A DNA stretch of 64,000 bases from Bdellovibrionaceae bacterium UBA2316. Lineage in GTDB: Bacteria; Bdellovibrionota; Bdellovibrionia; Bdellovibrionales; Bdellovibrionaceae. The position numbers and the translations under genes were made by a program. The stretch is taken from the NCBI GenBank assembly GCA_002345205.1, contig DDVI01000087.1, forward strand, positions 46,516-110,515. Direction: 5' to 3'. The notes under the pieces are model-generated. The model searched no databases, was not told the DNA's origin, and worked only from the letters and a program-made list of their open reading frames with translations. Positions 52,297 to 60,263 of this stretch are shown here, piece after piece; position 1 is the stretch's first letter; the number at the start of each line of letters is the position of its first letter.

Positions 52297-53310
52297 TTAA
52301 TACGAATAAACTTCACCGGCAAAATCAATCGCGGTTTGGCCTGAATCCGATGACATCAGACTTGTTTTCTCTTTTAATAAGAAGCGATGCTCATCGGATT
52401 GATTGAGCCACACGTGGACGTTAGCATGACCGCGGGCGATCGCTGGTAACCCTTCTGGGCCAAGCAACAACGCTTCGTGATCTTTTTTGGAAATTTCGCC
52501 AAAAAACCAAGACATGGTCCAATCACGTACGCTGTAGAGGAACCCAACATTCCAGTCTTTGTAATAATCCAAAACAGGGCCCATCTTGCGCGCGACAAAA
52601 CCATCGTTAAAATCGACATCTAATTGAACACCGTTAAAAGCCGTTTTAAAATCTTTCTGTGCGTCTTTGTCGAATTTTTCCCAGAATGTTGGGCCAAAAT
52701 GTAAACCGGGTGAGTCGGCAATTAAAGTTTTCTTTGCTGTTTCTGGAATGTAACTTGCGACTCGGTTAGCATGAGTTAAAGCGCCAATTCCGCCAGCAGA
52801 GGCTCCCCAAACGATTAAGTCTTTAACCTGATCAAAGGCGATGATGTTTTTTTCTTTTAAGTGTTTTAAGGCAAGGACGATATTGCGATAGCCATAGTGA
52901 TATATTTTAGTGCCGTCATAATTACTAATGCGATTTCCAGTGAATACGTCGCCGGTGCAAAACGGAAAATAAATATTGGAATGGTCCTTGAATGGATTTG
53001 TTTCGTTGGTTTCTGAAGTTAAAATACTGAATTGAGATAATTCTATCATCGGGTAGACCCACGTAGTAGGCAACGTCACACATGTTCGTTTATTCCAACA
53101 GGCGCCGCCGCCCATAAACTCAACGAGTAGTTTTTCCGTGGAGTGACGTCTGATAAACACGGTGTAATCGTGGCCGCGACCACATTTGGCTTCGGGAATA
53201 ACAACTTTTTCCCAATGGGACGCCTTTTGTAAAAGTGAAGGTTCGGGTGAAGACAACGCAAATGGACAGTTTATGCTAATAAAGCACAGCATAGTAATAA
53301 CTTTATTCAT
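52297..53310 (-). CDS. exported pectin-acetylesterase/Notum-like serine hydrolase
   Basis: 337 residues with an N-terminal signal (MLCFISINCPFALS). The family blocks are LLVEFMGGGACWNKRTC (oxyanion region), YFPFCTGDVFTGN, LIVWGASAGGIGALTHA with the nucleophile Ser, DSPGLHFGP, and a late His probably in HVWLNQSDEH. Relatives remove acetyl or fatty acyl groups from polysaccharides or proteins; the substrate is unknown here. It converges with the M14 gene (2 bases between stops). Confidence 0.78.
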   Translation of the reverse strand: MNKVITMLCFISINCPFALSSPEPSLLQKASHWEKVVIPEAKCGRGHDYTVFIRRHSTEKLLVEFMGGGACWNKRTCVTLPTTWVYPMIELSQFSILTSETNETNPFKDHSNIYFPFCTGDVFTGNRISNYDGTKIYHYGYRNIVLALKHLKEKNIIAFDQVKDLIVWGASAGGIGALTHANRVASYIPETAKKTLIADSPGLHFGPTFWEKFDKDAQKDFKTAFNGVQLDVDFNDGFVARKMGPVLDYYKDWNVGFLYSVRDWTMSWFFGEISKKDHEALLLGPEGLPAIARGHANVHVWLNQSDEHRFLLKEKTSLMSSDSGQTAIDFAGEVYSY

Positions 53311-53465
53311 GTATGGATTTCCCCTACCGAAATTCTGCCATTTACTCAGGACGAGTAAAGAAATATCAACTAAATCTAGTCCTCTAAATATTCCTTTGGG
53401 TACCTATAAAAATGAATTGTAAACGATGCAGAGTGTGAAATAATTTGAGGATAAAAGGGGGTCTT

Positions 53466-53849
53466 ATGGATAAGGTTTCAATGGTTTCGAAATACATCAT
53501 TGGATTAATTTACTTTGTGTTTGGATTGAGTTTTTTCTTTGTGACGCCGCCGCCACCAGATGAATCTATTGCGCCGTTCATGACGGGTTTAATGTCCACG
53601 GGATATTTTTTTCCTTTCTTAAAAGTTACGGAAACAGTTTGTGGAGCGCTAGTGATAGCAGGATTTTTTGTGCCTCTAGCGTTAGTCATTTTAGCTCCAA
53701 TTACAATCCAGATATTTTTATTTCATGCGGTGATGACTCCGGGAATTACAAACTTGATCATACCGATCGCAATGATCGTATTGCATGTCCTAGCGGCTCG
53801 AAACTACTGGTCTGTGTATCAGCCCTTGCTTAAGCCAAAAACTAAATAG
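53466..53849 (+). CDS. DoxX-like membrane protein
   Basis: 127 residues with four membrane segments: KYIIGLIYFVFGLSFFFV, the next after a FPFLKVTETVCGALVIAGFFVPLALVIL block, then ITIQIFLFHAVM and LIIPIAMIVLHVLA. This is the DoxX-family topology. Function of the family is loosely linked to thiol or quinone redox; nothing here narrows it. AAGGGGG lies before ATG 53466. Confidence 0.72.
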   Translation: MDKVSMVSKYIIGLIYFVFGLSFFFVTPPPPDESIAPFMTGLMSTGYFFPFLKVTETVCGALVIAGFFVPLALVILAPITIQIFLFHAVMTPGITNLIIPIAMIVLHVLAARNYWSVYQPLLKPKTK

Positions 53850-53864
53850 GTTTTCTGTCGCATG

Positions 53865-53895
53865 ACTCCCTATTGCCTTGAGGTAAATAGGGAGT
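53865..53895 (+). terminator. hairpin after the DoxX gene
   Basis: A perfect 10-bp stem (ACTCCCTATT with AATAGGGAGT, 11-base loop) 15 bases past the stop. There is no strong T tail, so it may be a weak terminator or an RNA-end hairpin. Confidence 0.45.
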
Positions 53896-53980
53896 GGCTC
53901 TGTTTCCTAACACCTATCAAATATCATTTCTTTATCGCCCCTATGGCACGCGTGTTGCGTTACTTCATCGTGGGGGCATT

Positions 53981-54781
53981 ATGAATACACCTATTTTATT
54001 TTTACATGGTTTTCCGTTTAATGGTTCCCTTTGGAAACCACAGATTGATTATTTCCAAGATAAGCGAATTGTCTTTGCTCCGGATTTACGGGGGCACGGT
54101 AGCGGCCCGAAAGGGAATACACCGTGGATGATTTTGGATTTCGTAGATGATCTTCATGAGCTTTTAACTAAAGCTAAAATAGAAAAGGTCATTTTATGTG
54201 GGCACTCTATGGGTGGCTACATTGCACTTGAATTTATTCATAAATATCCAGAAATGATTGAGTCCCTGGTTCTAGTTGGCTCGCGTGCGGATGCGGACAC
54301 AAATGACGTTAAAGATCAGCGTTTTAATACCTTAGAAAAAATTCGAAACGAAGGGCTGGATAAATTTGCAGATGACTTTTCAAAACTTGTTTTGTCCGAC
54401 GTTAAGAGTGAGGAAAAGAAAAAGTTAAAACAGCAAGTGTATGAACTAATTTTAAGCAATGATCCGAATGACGTGATGATGTTGATTGGTGCCTTAGCTT
54501 CGCGTAAAGATAATACTCTTACGTTAAAAGAAATTAGTTGTCCGACAATGGTTATTGTTGGTGCCGATGATAAAGTGACCAGCTGGGGCATAAATCATTC
54601 TGTGGCTAGACGAATTACAAACTGCCAATTTGCCAAAGTCTCTGGTGCAGGGCACCTGGTGAATATCGAAAACCCAGAGAAGTTTAATGCACTGGTGGAT
54701 ACCTTTATCAAGTATCCGCCAACGCTTCATAAGGAGTTTAGTTATGACTATATCTTTGACCCCCTTGCCTTGCAGCACTAA
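53981..54781 (+). CDS. alpha/beta hydrolase
   Basis: 266 residues of the alpha/beta hydrolase fold. HGFPFNGSLW is the oxyanion turn, GHSMGGYIAL holds the nucleophile Ser, GADDKVTSW the Asp and GAGHLVNIENPE the His. No signal peptide is present, so it works in the cytoplasm. It is close to esterase, PcaD-like and haloperoxidase-type enzymes; the substrate is not set. ATG at 53981 is preceded by GGGGG; a longer frame from 53894 has no ribosome site and crosses the hairpin. Confidence 0.85.
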   Translation: MNTPILFLHGFPFNGSLWKPQIDYFQDKRIVFAPDLRGHGSGPKGNTPWMILDFVDDLHELLTKAKIEKVILCGHSMGGYIALEFIHKYPEMIESLVLVGSRADADTNDVKDQRFNTLEKIRNEGLDKFADDFSKLVLSDVKSEEKKKLKQQVYELILSNDPNDVMMLIGALASRKDNTLTLKEISCPTMVIVGADDKVTSWGINHSVARRITNCQFAKVSGAGHLVNIENPEKFNALVDTFIKYPPTLHKEFSYDYIFDPLALQH

Positions 54782-54816
54782 AAGATTTAGTCCAAGACAC
54801 TATGTAATTAGTTTTC

Positions 54817-54863
54817 AGGCATAGTTCCCCAGATAGGGAACTATGCCTCGATGTTTTTTTTTC
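54817..54863 (+). terminator. intrinsic terminator of the hydrolase gene
   Basis: A 13-bp stem (AGGCATAGTTCCC with GGGAACTATGCCT, 54817-54848) is followed by CGATG and nine Ts. Confidence 0.85.
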
Positions 54864-54972
54864 CAAAGTGTTAGTTACCTTTAAAAAGTATTAGAAAAAG
54901 TAAAGTGAGGCATTAGTTTTGCTTTTACGGTCAATTGAAAATCATAACCTAACAATCTCTTAAGGGGGATCT

Positions 54973-56409
54973 ATGGCATCAAAAAGATATGCTCAATTGA
55001 TAATTACAACGGGTTTAGCTCTATTTTTAGGAGCATGCGCCCATGACATTAAACCATCGGCCGTTCCGGCATCTGCGAATCCAAGCGCAGAGGTTGATAG
55101 CTTAACAGCATCAGTTGATGCCGCTAGAAATCAGAATTTAGATGTTCTATCTCCAGAGAATTTTAAAAAAGCCGAAAAGAGTATGAAAGAGGCACAAGAT
55201 CGTCGTGCGAAAGGTAAAAAAGGCGAAAGAATTCTTGAATCTGTCGGTTACGGTCGTGCCTATTTGGATCGCGCGCACGTAGCATCTCAACAATCACGTG
55301 AACAGTTGGTTGATGTATTAAGAGCTCGTGAGCTTGCTATGGCGGCAGGAGCCGCAAAGTATCACAACGAACGCGTGGATTTAGATAAAGACTTAAAAAA
55401 ATATACTGAAAAAATAGAAAACGGTAAGAAAATTGACCGCAGCGATTTAACCGATCTTCAGCAAGACTATTTAGATCTTGAACTTAAAAGTATCAAAGAC
55501 ATTAAATTGGGTGAAGCTAAAAATCTAATCGATAACGCCGAAAAACAAGGAGCAAAGCACGCCGTTCCGACCTACTTGAAAGAAGCTCAAGAAAAATATG
55601 AAGTAGCTGAAAAAACCATCGAGACTGATCGTCATGATATGAATGCAGTTAATGCAGTATCTGGAGCTGCTATCGCGAGCGCGCAAAAAGCAATGACTCT
55701 TTTGCAGACAGCGAAAGAAAATAGAAAGCGTACGCCAGAACAAATTGCTTCAGAAATTGAAAACAGAAACAGACAAATAGATGAATCAGCGGCGCTAAAC
55801 ACCGCGACAGCCGCTCAAGTAACTGCGACTCAAGCGCAGGTGACGGCTCGTGAACAACAGTTAGCCCAACAGCGGGTGCAATTTGGTGCGGTTGAGGACG
55901 AAAAAGCTAAATTAGAAGCCCGTGAAAAGTTCAATCAAGTTTTCGAGCAAGCACGCGCAGAATTTAAAGATAACGAAGCCGACGTTTATCGCCAAGGGGA
56001 TAACATGATCATTCGTTTAAAAGCGATGAAGTTTTCCTCTGGTCGTTCGGACCTGCCTGCTGCATCCTTATCAGTATTGAGCAAAGTGAAAGACGTCATT
56101 GGGCAATTGAGCCCCGAAGACGTTGTTGTGGAAGGCCACACCGATTCAACCGGCGCGGCAGCGTTAAACAAAAAGCTATCTTCTGAGCGTGCCGAAGCGG
56201 TCGCTAGCTACTTTGTGTCTGATAAAACGGTAGATTCTTCAAAAGTTGAGGCCGTAGGGTATGGTTTTGAAAAACCAATTGCTACTAATAAAAACAAAGC
56301 GGGGCGTGAACAAAACAGACGCGTTGATATCATCATCAAGCTGTCGCAAACGGCAACCGCAGCTCAACCAGAAGATGCTCAACAGAAGTCACCGGCTTCG
56401 GTATATTAA
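54973..56409 (+). CDS. OmpA-domain lipoprotein with long helical N-terminal region
   Basis: 478 residues. The signal ends in a good lipobox, LFLGAC, so Cys21 is lipidated. Residues 40-310 are charged helices with heptad-like patterns and Ala/Lys/Glu/Gln richness (KKAEKSMKEAQDRRAKG, TAAQVTATQAQVTAREQQ), as in DUF4398-type outer-membrane proteins. Residues about 345-460 are an OmpA peptidoglycan-binding domain: VVVEGHTDSTGAAALNKKLSSERAE and VGYGFEKPIATNKNKAGREQNRRV with the Asp and Arg that hold diaminopimelate. It ties the outer membrane to the cell wall. AGGGGG precedes the ATG, and a terminator follows. Confidence 0.88.
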   Translation: MASKRYAQLIITTGLALFLGACAHDIKPSAVPASANPSAEVDSLTASVDAARNQNLDVLSPENFKKAEKSMKEAQDRRAKGKKGERILESVGYGRAYLDRAHVASQQSREQLVDVLRARELAMAAGAAKYHNERVDLDKDLKKYTEKIENGKKIDRSDLTDLQQDYLDLELKSIKDIKLGEAKNLIDNAEKQGAKHAVPTYLKEAQEKYEVAEKTIETDRHDMNAVNAVSGAAIASAQKAMTLLQTAKENRKRTPEQIASEIENRNRQIDESAALNTATAAQVTATQAQVTAREQQLAQQRVQFGAVEDEKAKLEAREKFNQVFEQARAEFKDNEADVYRQGDNMIIRLKAMKFSSGRSDLPAASLSVLSKVKDVIGQLSPEDVVVEGHTDSTGAAALNKKLSSERAEAVASYFVSDKTVDSSKVEAVGYGFEKPIATNKNKAGREQNRRVDIIIKLSQTATAAQPEDAQQKSPASVY

Positions 56410-56437
56410 TTAATACTTAAGTTACACTCTATGTTAA

Positions 56438-56467
56438 GTCTGGCATCATAAACTGCCAGGCTTTTTT
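56438..56467 (+). terminator. intrinsic terminator of the OmpA lipoprotein gene
   Basis: An 8-bp stem (GTCTGGCA with TGCCAGGC, one G-T pair) is followed directly by six Ts. Confidence 0.85.
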
Positions 56468-56610
56468 ACACTGAATTACAATCTCCGCAGCGACTCAAAA
56501 ATTCGTTTCATCTAAAAACAAAAGTCTGTCTCATTTTGAAATTTCTGTTCGTTTTGATGCAACATTTTCGGCTTCTATCTTGTACTATAAGAAAGGTAGT
56601 GAGGTAGATA

Positions 56611-57438
56611 ATGAAAACAGTTTTGATTTCGGCGCTTTTTCTTACGTTAGCACTTAATGTTATGGCCAGCGAAATCGTTGGTTTGAAGTCAAATAATCCA
56701 CCTCTGACGGGCGAACTAGCTGGTGTTAAAGAATGTCAGATAGCTGAGGTGTCTGAAGATAGCGTTGTTTTTAAATCTTTTTATTATAAGGAAAAAACAA
56801 ACGGTAAAGGCATGGATGTGTATTCCGTTACCACTACCGAGCAGCATCGGATCAAAGCATTCATTCAACCTGCCTTTACGCAACCAAGGATTTCTGTGGT
56901 GAATCCTCCCGATAGAGATTTATTCAGTTTGACTTTCGATGGCCAGAAAAACAAGGACAAGAGTTCTGTATTGGATCTAAGCTTGAAATTGTGCTTATCT
57001 AAAGTGCGTGAGAAAGAATTAGTAGATATTAATCTGTTTCTGCAACAACAATTGTTGGTAGCAAAAGAAATTATCGATCAGACTCCGGCAATGTTAAGCG
57101 CCGCTCATCAAGTAGGGTACTTAAAAGGGCTTTCGCAAAAAACAATCGCTTCTTTTATTTTAGGTAAAGCAGAGGGCCAACTAGAAGGGTTAGTTGTTGG
57201 CTATCAAAAAGGTGCGGCTGATGGGTTAGATGTTGGTTTTAAGTTAGGTGTAGTCACTACGTTAGAAGCCATTGGCGCTATGAATGGTGGAAGTGGCGAT
57301 AAATCGTCTCAAGGATTTCAACGTGTATCAACGAGCCGTCTGACATCAGATGAAGGTGCATTTACACCATCTATGAGGAAAGCCGTTTACAGCCCTAACG
57401 ATCCTCAACCGTTGCCTTCGGCGGAACGCAACAAGTAG
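56611..57438 (+). CDS. exported protein of unknown function with Gly-periodic region
   Basis: 275 residues with a signal peptide (MKTVLISALFLTLALNVMA). A beta-like first half with two Cys (KECQIAE, LKLCLSK) leads to a region in which Gly recurs every four residues or so: GYLKGLSQKT, ILGKAEGQLEGLVVGYQKGAADGLDVGFKLG. That pattern suggests a tightly packed or coil-like helix pair. The end is Ser/Pro-rich. No family recognised. It converges with the LysR gene (2 bases between stops). Confidence 0.58.
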   Translation: MKTVLISALFLTLALNVMASEIVGLKSNNPPLTGELAGVKECQIAEVSEDSVVFKSFYYKEKTNGKGMDVYSVTTTEQHRIKAFIQPAFTQPRISVVNPPDRDLFSLTFDGQKNKDKSSVLDLSLKLCLSKVREKELVDINLFLQQQLLVAKEIIDQTPAMLSAAHQVGYLKGLSQKTIASFILGKAEGQLEGLVVGYQKGAADGLDVGFKLGVVTTLEAIGAMNGGSGDKSSQGFQRVSTSRLTSDEGAFTPSMRKAVYSPNDPQPLPSAERNK

Positions 57439-57440
57439 TC

Positions 57441-58328
57441 TTATTCTAACGAAAAATTTTTAAATAGCTCATGGGCGATTGTATTAGCAATTTTCCTTTG
57501 GGCCGTAACTAAGAAAAGCTCCTCTTGTACGCCCTGAAGCTTTCCGATTTCAATTAATTCACCACTGCGAATTTGTTTGGATACGGTATGAGCTGCTGCG
57601 GGCAATAGTCCCATTCCGTCCGTCGCCATCAGTTTTTTTACGGCAATATCCTGGCTTTCAGTTAATACATCAAGGTGGACAGACGTTAATTGGCTCCAGT
57701 GATCAATATCGTATCGCATTTTACTATCGTACGTTGGTAAAAGCACGGGTTGTCCGGATAAGGACGCTGGAAAGTTTTTCTTGAGTGTTTTAAATTTCGG
57801 CGAACCGAATAAAGACACTTTGTTTTTTGCAATTGAACGATGGCGTAGCCCCTTAGCATCAATGGCCGTAGGAATGAAGTTCGTGACTAGTAGATCGGCC
57901 CGATGTGCAGATAATTCACGCATCAATTCATCTGACTTGCCCTCTAGTAAAGTTATTTGGCAGGGAGAAACTTTGAGTGCAGCCTTAGTTAAATCTAAAA
58001 TAGCGTGCTTAGGAATGCTGTCAAGTGAGGCGATACACAAAGAAAGGCGCATCGGTTTGATTTTATCATGCAAAACCTCATACATTTCAGAACCTATTTT
58101 GAAAATAGTGCGAGCATAATCAAATGCAATTTTCCCTTCTTCGGTTAAATAGAGTTTTTTATGCTGTCGTTCAAATAGGGAGACCCCGATGGCCGACTCA
58201 AATTGTTTGAGTTGGGCGGATAGGGTGGGTTGTCCTAATCGTAACTTTTCGGCTGCTTTAGATACGCTTTGTTCCTCGGCAATGACTTTAAAGTAGAATA
58301 AGTGGTGGTAGTTGATCCAAGGGCTCAT
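57441..58328 (-). CDS. LysR-family regulator, NhaR-like
   Basis: 295 residues. The N-terminal helix-turn-helix, INYHHLFYFKVIAEEQSVSKAAEKLRLGQPTLSAQLKQFE, is like that of NhaR, the E. coli activator of Na+/H+ exchange; the rest is a LysR effector domain of two lobes (SLCIASLDSIPKHAIL, LLVTNFIPTAIDAK). It lies divergently from a TerC/Alx-family gene, with 115 bases between starts, and LysR proteins usually control the divergent neighbour, so it probably regulates that gene. The start at 58328 fits the family; TATCTATT repeats occur in the shared gap. Confidence 0.85.
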   Translation of the reverse strand: MSPWINYHHLFYFKVIAEEQSVSKAAEKLRLGQPTLSAQLKQFESAIGVSLFERQHKKLYLTEEGKIAFDYARTIFKIGSEMYEVLHDKIKPMRLSLCIASLDSIPKHAILDLTKAALKVSPCQITLLEGKSDELMRELSAHRADLLVTNFIPTAIDAKGLRHRSIAKNKVSLFGSPKFKTLKKNFPASLSGQPVLLPTYDSKMRYDIDHWSQLTSVHLDVLTESQDIAVKKLMATDGMGLLPAAAHTVSKQIRSGELIEIGKLQGVQEELFLVTAQRKIANTIAHELFKNFSLE

Positions 58329-58443
58329 TGTGTAAGGTTTAAAAGAATGCATCGTATAAAACAATATATTTTTATCTATTTATCTATTTGAGCAATGCAA
58401 AATTTTCGTCGATAGTGCAAGATCATTATGCGAGGTTTGATCT

Positions 58444-59460
58444 ATGTCACTGTTTCCATTTGTTGAATATTGGCCATTTTATGCTGGATTTATAGTTTTC
58501 GTTTTAGCGGTCTTAGCGTTAGACCTTGGGGTTTTTCATAAACACGCGCACGAGGTATCCTTTAAAGAATCGGCGATTTGGACAGCCGTCTGGATTTCCC
58601 TTGCTATGGTATTTAATCTATTTCTTTATAAATACAGTGAATGGACCTTTGCTAATGATCCTAGATTATTAGCTATTCCCGGTTTTGATCCAAGTGAATC
58701 GGCTAAGCAGGTAGCGCTTGAGTTTCTGACTGGTTTCGTAGTGGAAAAGTCATTGGCAATAGATAATATCTTTATCTTTGCAGTCGTGTTTTCTTATTTT
58801 TGTATTCCTAAAGTTTATCAGCACCGAGTTTTATTCTGGGGTATTATCGGTGCCTTGATTTTTAGGGCTATTTTTGTCGCTTTAGGCGCTGTGTTGATGC
58901 AATACCATGCTGTCGTTATTTTCTTTGGGGTGCTTCTTCTTTTTACAGGTGCGAAGATGTTCTTTGCAGGAACAGAAGAGCAAGATTTAGAAAAGAACTT
59001 CATCGTCAGGCAGCTTAAAAAGTTTCTAAGAATTCATCCTCAGATCGAAGGCCAACACTTCTTTATCAAAAAAGACGGTCTGACGTATGTTACCCCTTTG
59101 TTCCTAGCTCTTATATTTATGGAACTTACGGATATTATCTTTGCGGTTGATTCCGTCCCGGCGATCTTTGCTTTAACAAAAGAGCCTTTGATTGTATTCA
59201 CAAGTAATATATTTGCCATCTTAGGACTGCGATCCATGTATTTCATGCTAGCAGGAGTGATGGATCGATTCGTTTATATTAAGTATGGTCTAGCGGCAGT
59301 GTTGGTGTTTGTTGGGTTAAAGATGGTTTACCTAAATAGTTTATTTGGCGGTAAGTTTCCGATTACGTGGTCATTACTTATTATTGCCTTTTTAATAGGA
59401 TCTTCCATTTTGGCGTCATTTGTTATGGATAAACGCAAGCAGAGGGTAAAGGGCTATTAA
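58444..59460 (+). CDS. TerC/Alx family membrane protein (metal export type)
   Basis: 338 residues and nine or so membrane segments. VVEKSLAIDNIFIFAVVFSYF and FLALIFMELTDIIFAVDSVPAIFAL are the two family signature blocks with the acidic residues that handle metal. E. coli Alx exports Mn2+ and TerC relatives serve tellurite resistance or metal loading of exported proteins. Alx is often under a yybP-ykoY riboswitch, but the 79 bases between the nearby repeats and the ATG are too short for one. The last codons form half of a 20-bp hairpin. Confidence 0.9.
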   Translation: MSLFPFVEYWPFYAGFIVFVLAVLALDLGVFHKHAHEVSFKESAIWTAVWISLAMVFNLFLYKYSEWTFANDPRLLAIPGFDPSESAKQVALEFLTGFVVEKSLAIDNIFIFAVVFSYFCIPKVYQHRVLFWGIIGALIFRAIFVALGAVLMQYHAVVIFFGVLLLFTGAKMFFAGTEEQDLEKNFIVRQLKKFLRIHPQIEGQHFFIKKDGLTYVTPLFLALIFMELTDIIFAVDSVPAIFALTKEPLIVFTSNIFAILGLRSMYFMLAGVMDRFVYIKYGLAAVLVFVGLKMVYLNSLFGGKFPITWSLLIIAFLIGSSILASFVMDKRKQRVKGY

Positions 59461-59480
59461 ATAGCCCTTTACCCTCTGCT
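59438..59480 (+). terminator. 20-bp perfect hairpin with the terC stop codon as its loop
   Basis: Bases 59438-59457 and 59461-59480 are exact reverse complements, and the loop is the TAA stop at 59458-59460. Six T/A bases follow some 10 bases later. As RNA it would fold right at the stop. Confidence 0.7.
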
Positions 59481-59508
59481 AAAGTCTAAATTTTTGCCAA
59501 TGTGTAAT

Positions 59509-59557
59509 TAATATGTAAATTACTCTTGAAAGTAGTTTACATATAATTTACATATTA
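59509..59557 (+). promoter_or_regulatory. operator-like array of TTTACATAT boxes
   Basis: TAATATGTAAATTA (59509-59522) and TAATTTACATATTA (59544-59557) are perfect 14-bp reverse complements. A third box, TTTACATAT at 59535-59543, is a direct repeat of 59547-59555, 12 bases apart. A TATAAT overlaps at 59542-59547. This stands just before two small genes. Confidence 0.5.
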
Positions 59558-59573
59558 GGTATGAAGAAACGAT

Positions 59574-59801
59574 ATGACCCAAAAAGTTACCTTTTTAAGT
59601 TCTAAGCCTAAACTTCTTCAGTATATAAAAGATGTCGATTTCTCGATGCGGGAAGTGATATCGATCGAAATAGACAAAGGCGAATCTGTCCATCGCTATA
59701 TTTTTAAAGGGATGGGGTTTTCCTTTATGGTCGAAACGGACTCTGAATTTTCTTTCTTTAAAAACAAATTAAAAATCAGCGAGATCATGGCGGATCTCTA
59801 A
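59574..59801 (+). CDS. small protein of unknown function (75 residues)
   Basis: A charged, soluble 75-residue product with no signal or membrane segment: TFLSSKPKLLQYIKDVDFSM, EIDKGESVHRYIFKGMGFSF, ending KISEIMADL. Strand-helix mix, no family recognised. No strong ribosome site precedes it. The operator-like array ends 16 bases before its ATG, so it may be regulated together with the next gene, 21 bases downstream. Confidence 0.5.
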   Translation: MTQKVTFLSSKPKLLQYIKDVDFSMREVISIEIDKGESVHRYIFKGMGFSFMVETDSEFSFFKNKLKISEIMADL

Positions 59802-59822
59802 AAAAATAAAACAGGAGGTTTT

Positions 59823-60263
59823 ATGGACATGTATTTAGGTACGGGTATCAGTAAGCAGGATATTATGACTGAGGCTAAATTGTTCGGACTGCGTTGTTTA
59901 ATGCGTCTTCCAGGTGCTGATCGTGTTCAGGGCTGGTTAAGAAGTTCATTTTTAAAATTACTTTTTGTTCCTGTTTTATTTGCGTTATCAACCTATGCGG
60001 CGGATTACTCGGATGTGCACTCGCTGCGAACGGTTTTGGATCCTGTCTTATATAAAATTCAGGGAGTTGAAAGCAGCATGATTGGGGCCTGCGTTCACGG
60101 AACGGACAAGGATCCTTTCAAGGAAAAAAACCGGATAAATCAATCTGTCGATATGTGTTTGGTGTATTTTGTTAAAGATGAATCTTTAGTTCCACGCATT
60201 CGTAAAACGCTTAAAAAATTAAATGTAAATACGACAGTGGCGGTGCGTTTTCAAAAAAACTAA
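59823..60263 (+). CDS. small exported or membrane-anchored protein of unknown function
   Basis: 146 residues. The first 41 residues are polar, then SFLKLLFVPVLFALSTYAA is a single hydrophobic segment with a cleavage-like end before DYSDV, so it may be an anchor or a signal with a long leader. The rest (VLDPVLYKIQGVESSMIGACVHG, and MCLVYF) is a small mixed domain with two Cys. AGGAGG gives a strong ribosome site before ATG 59823. The 3' end overlaps the histidine kinase gene's end by 4 bases. Confidence 0.55.
   Translation: MDMYLGTGISKQDIMTEAKLFGLRCLMRLPGADRVQGWLRSSFLKLLFVPVLFALSTYAADYSDVHSLRTVLDPVLYKIQGVESSMIGACVHGTDKDPFKEKNRINQSVDMCLVYFVKDESLVPRIRKTLKKLNVNTTVAVRFQKN

Noticed and set aside
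58329..58443. yybP-ykoY manganese riboswitch before the TerC/Alx gene
   Set aside because: The gap is only 115 bases, AT-rich, and lacks the conserved loops.
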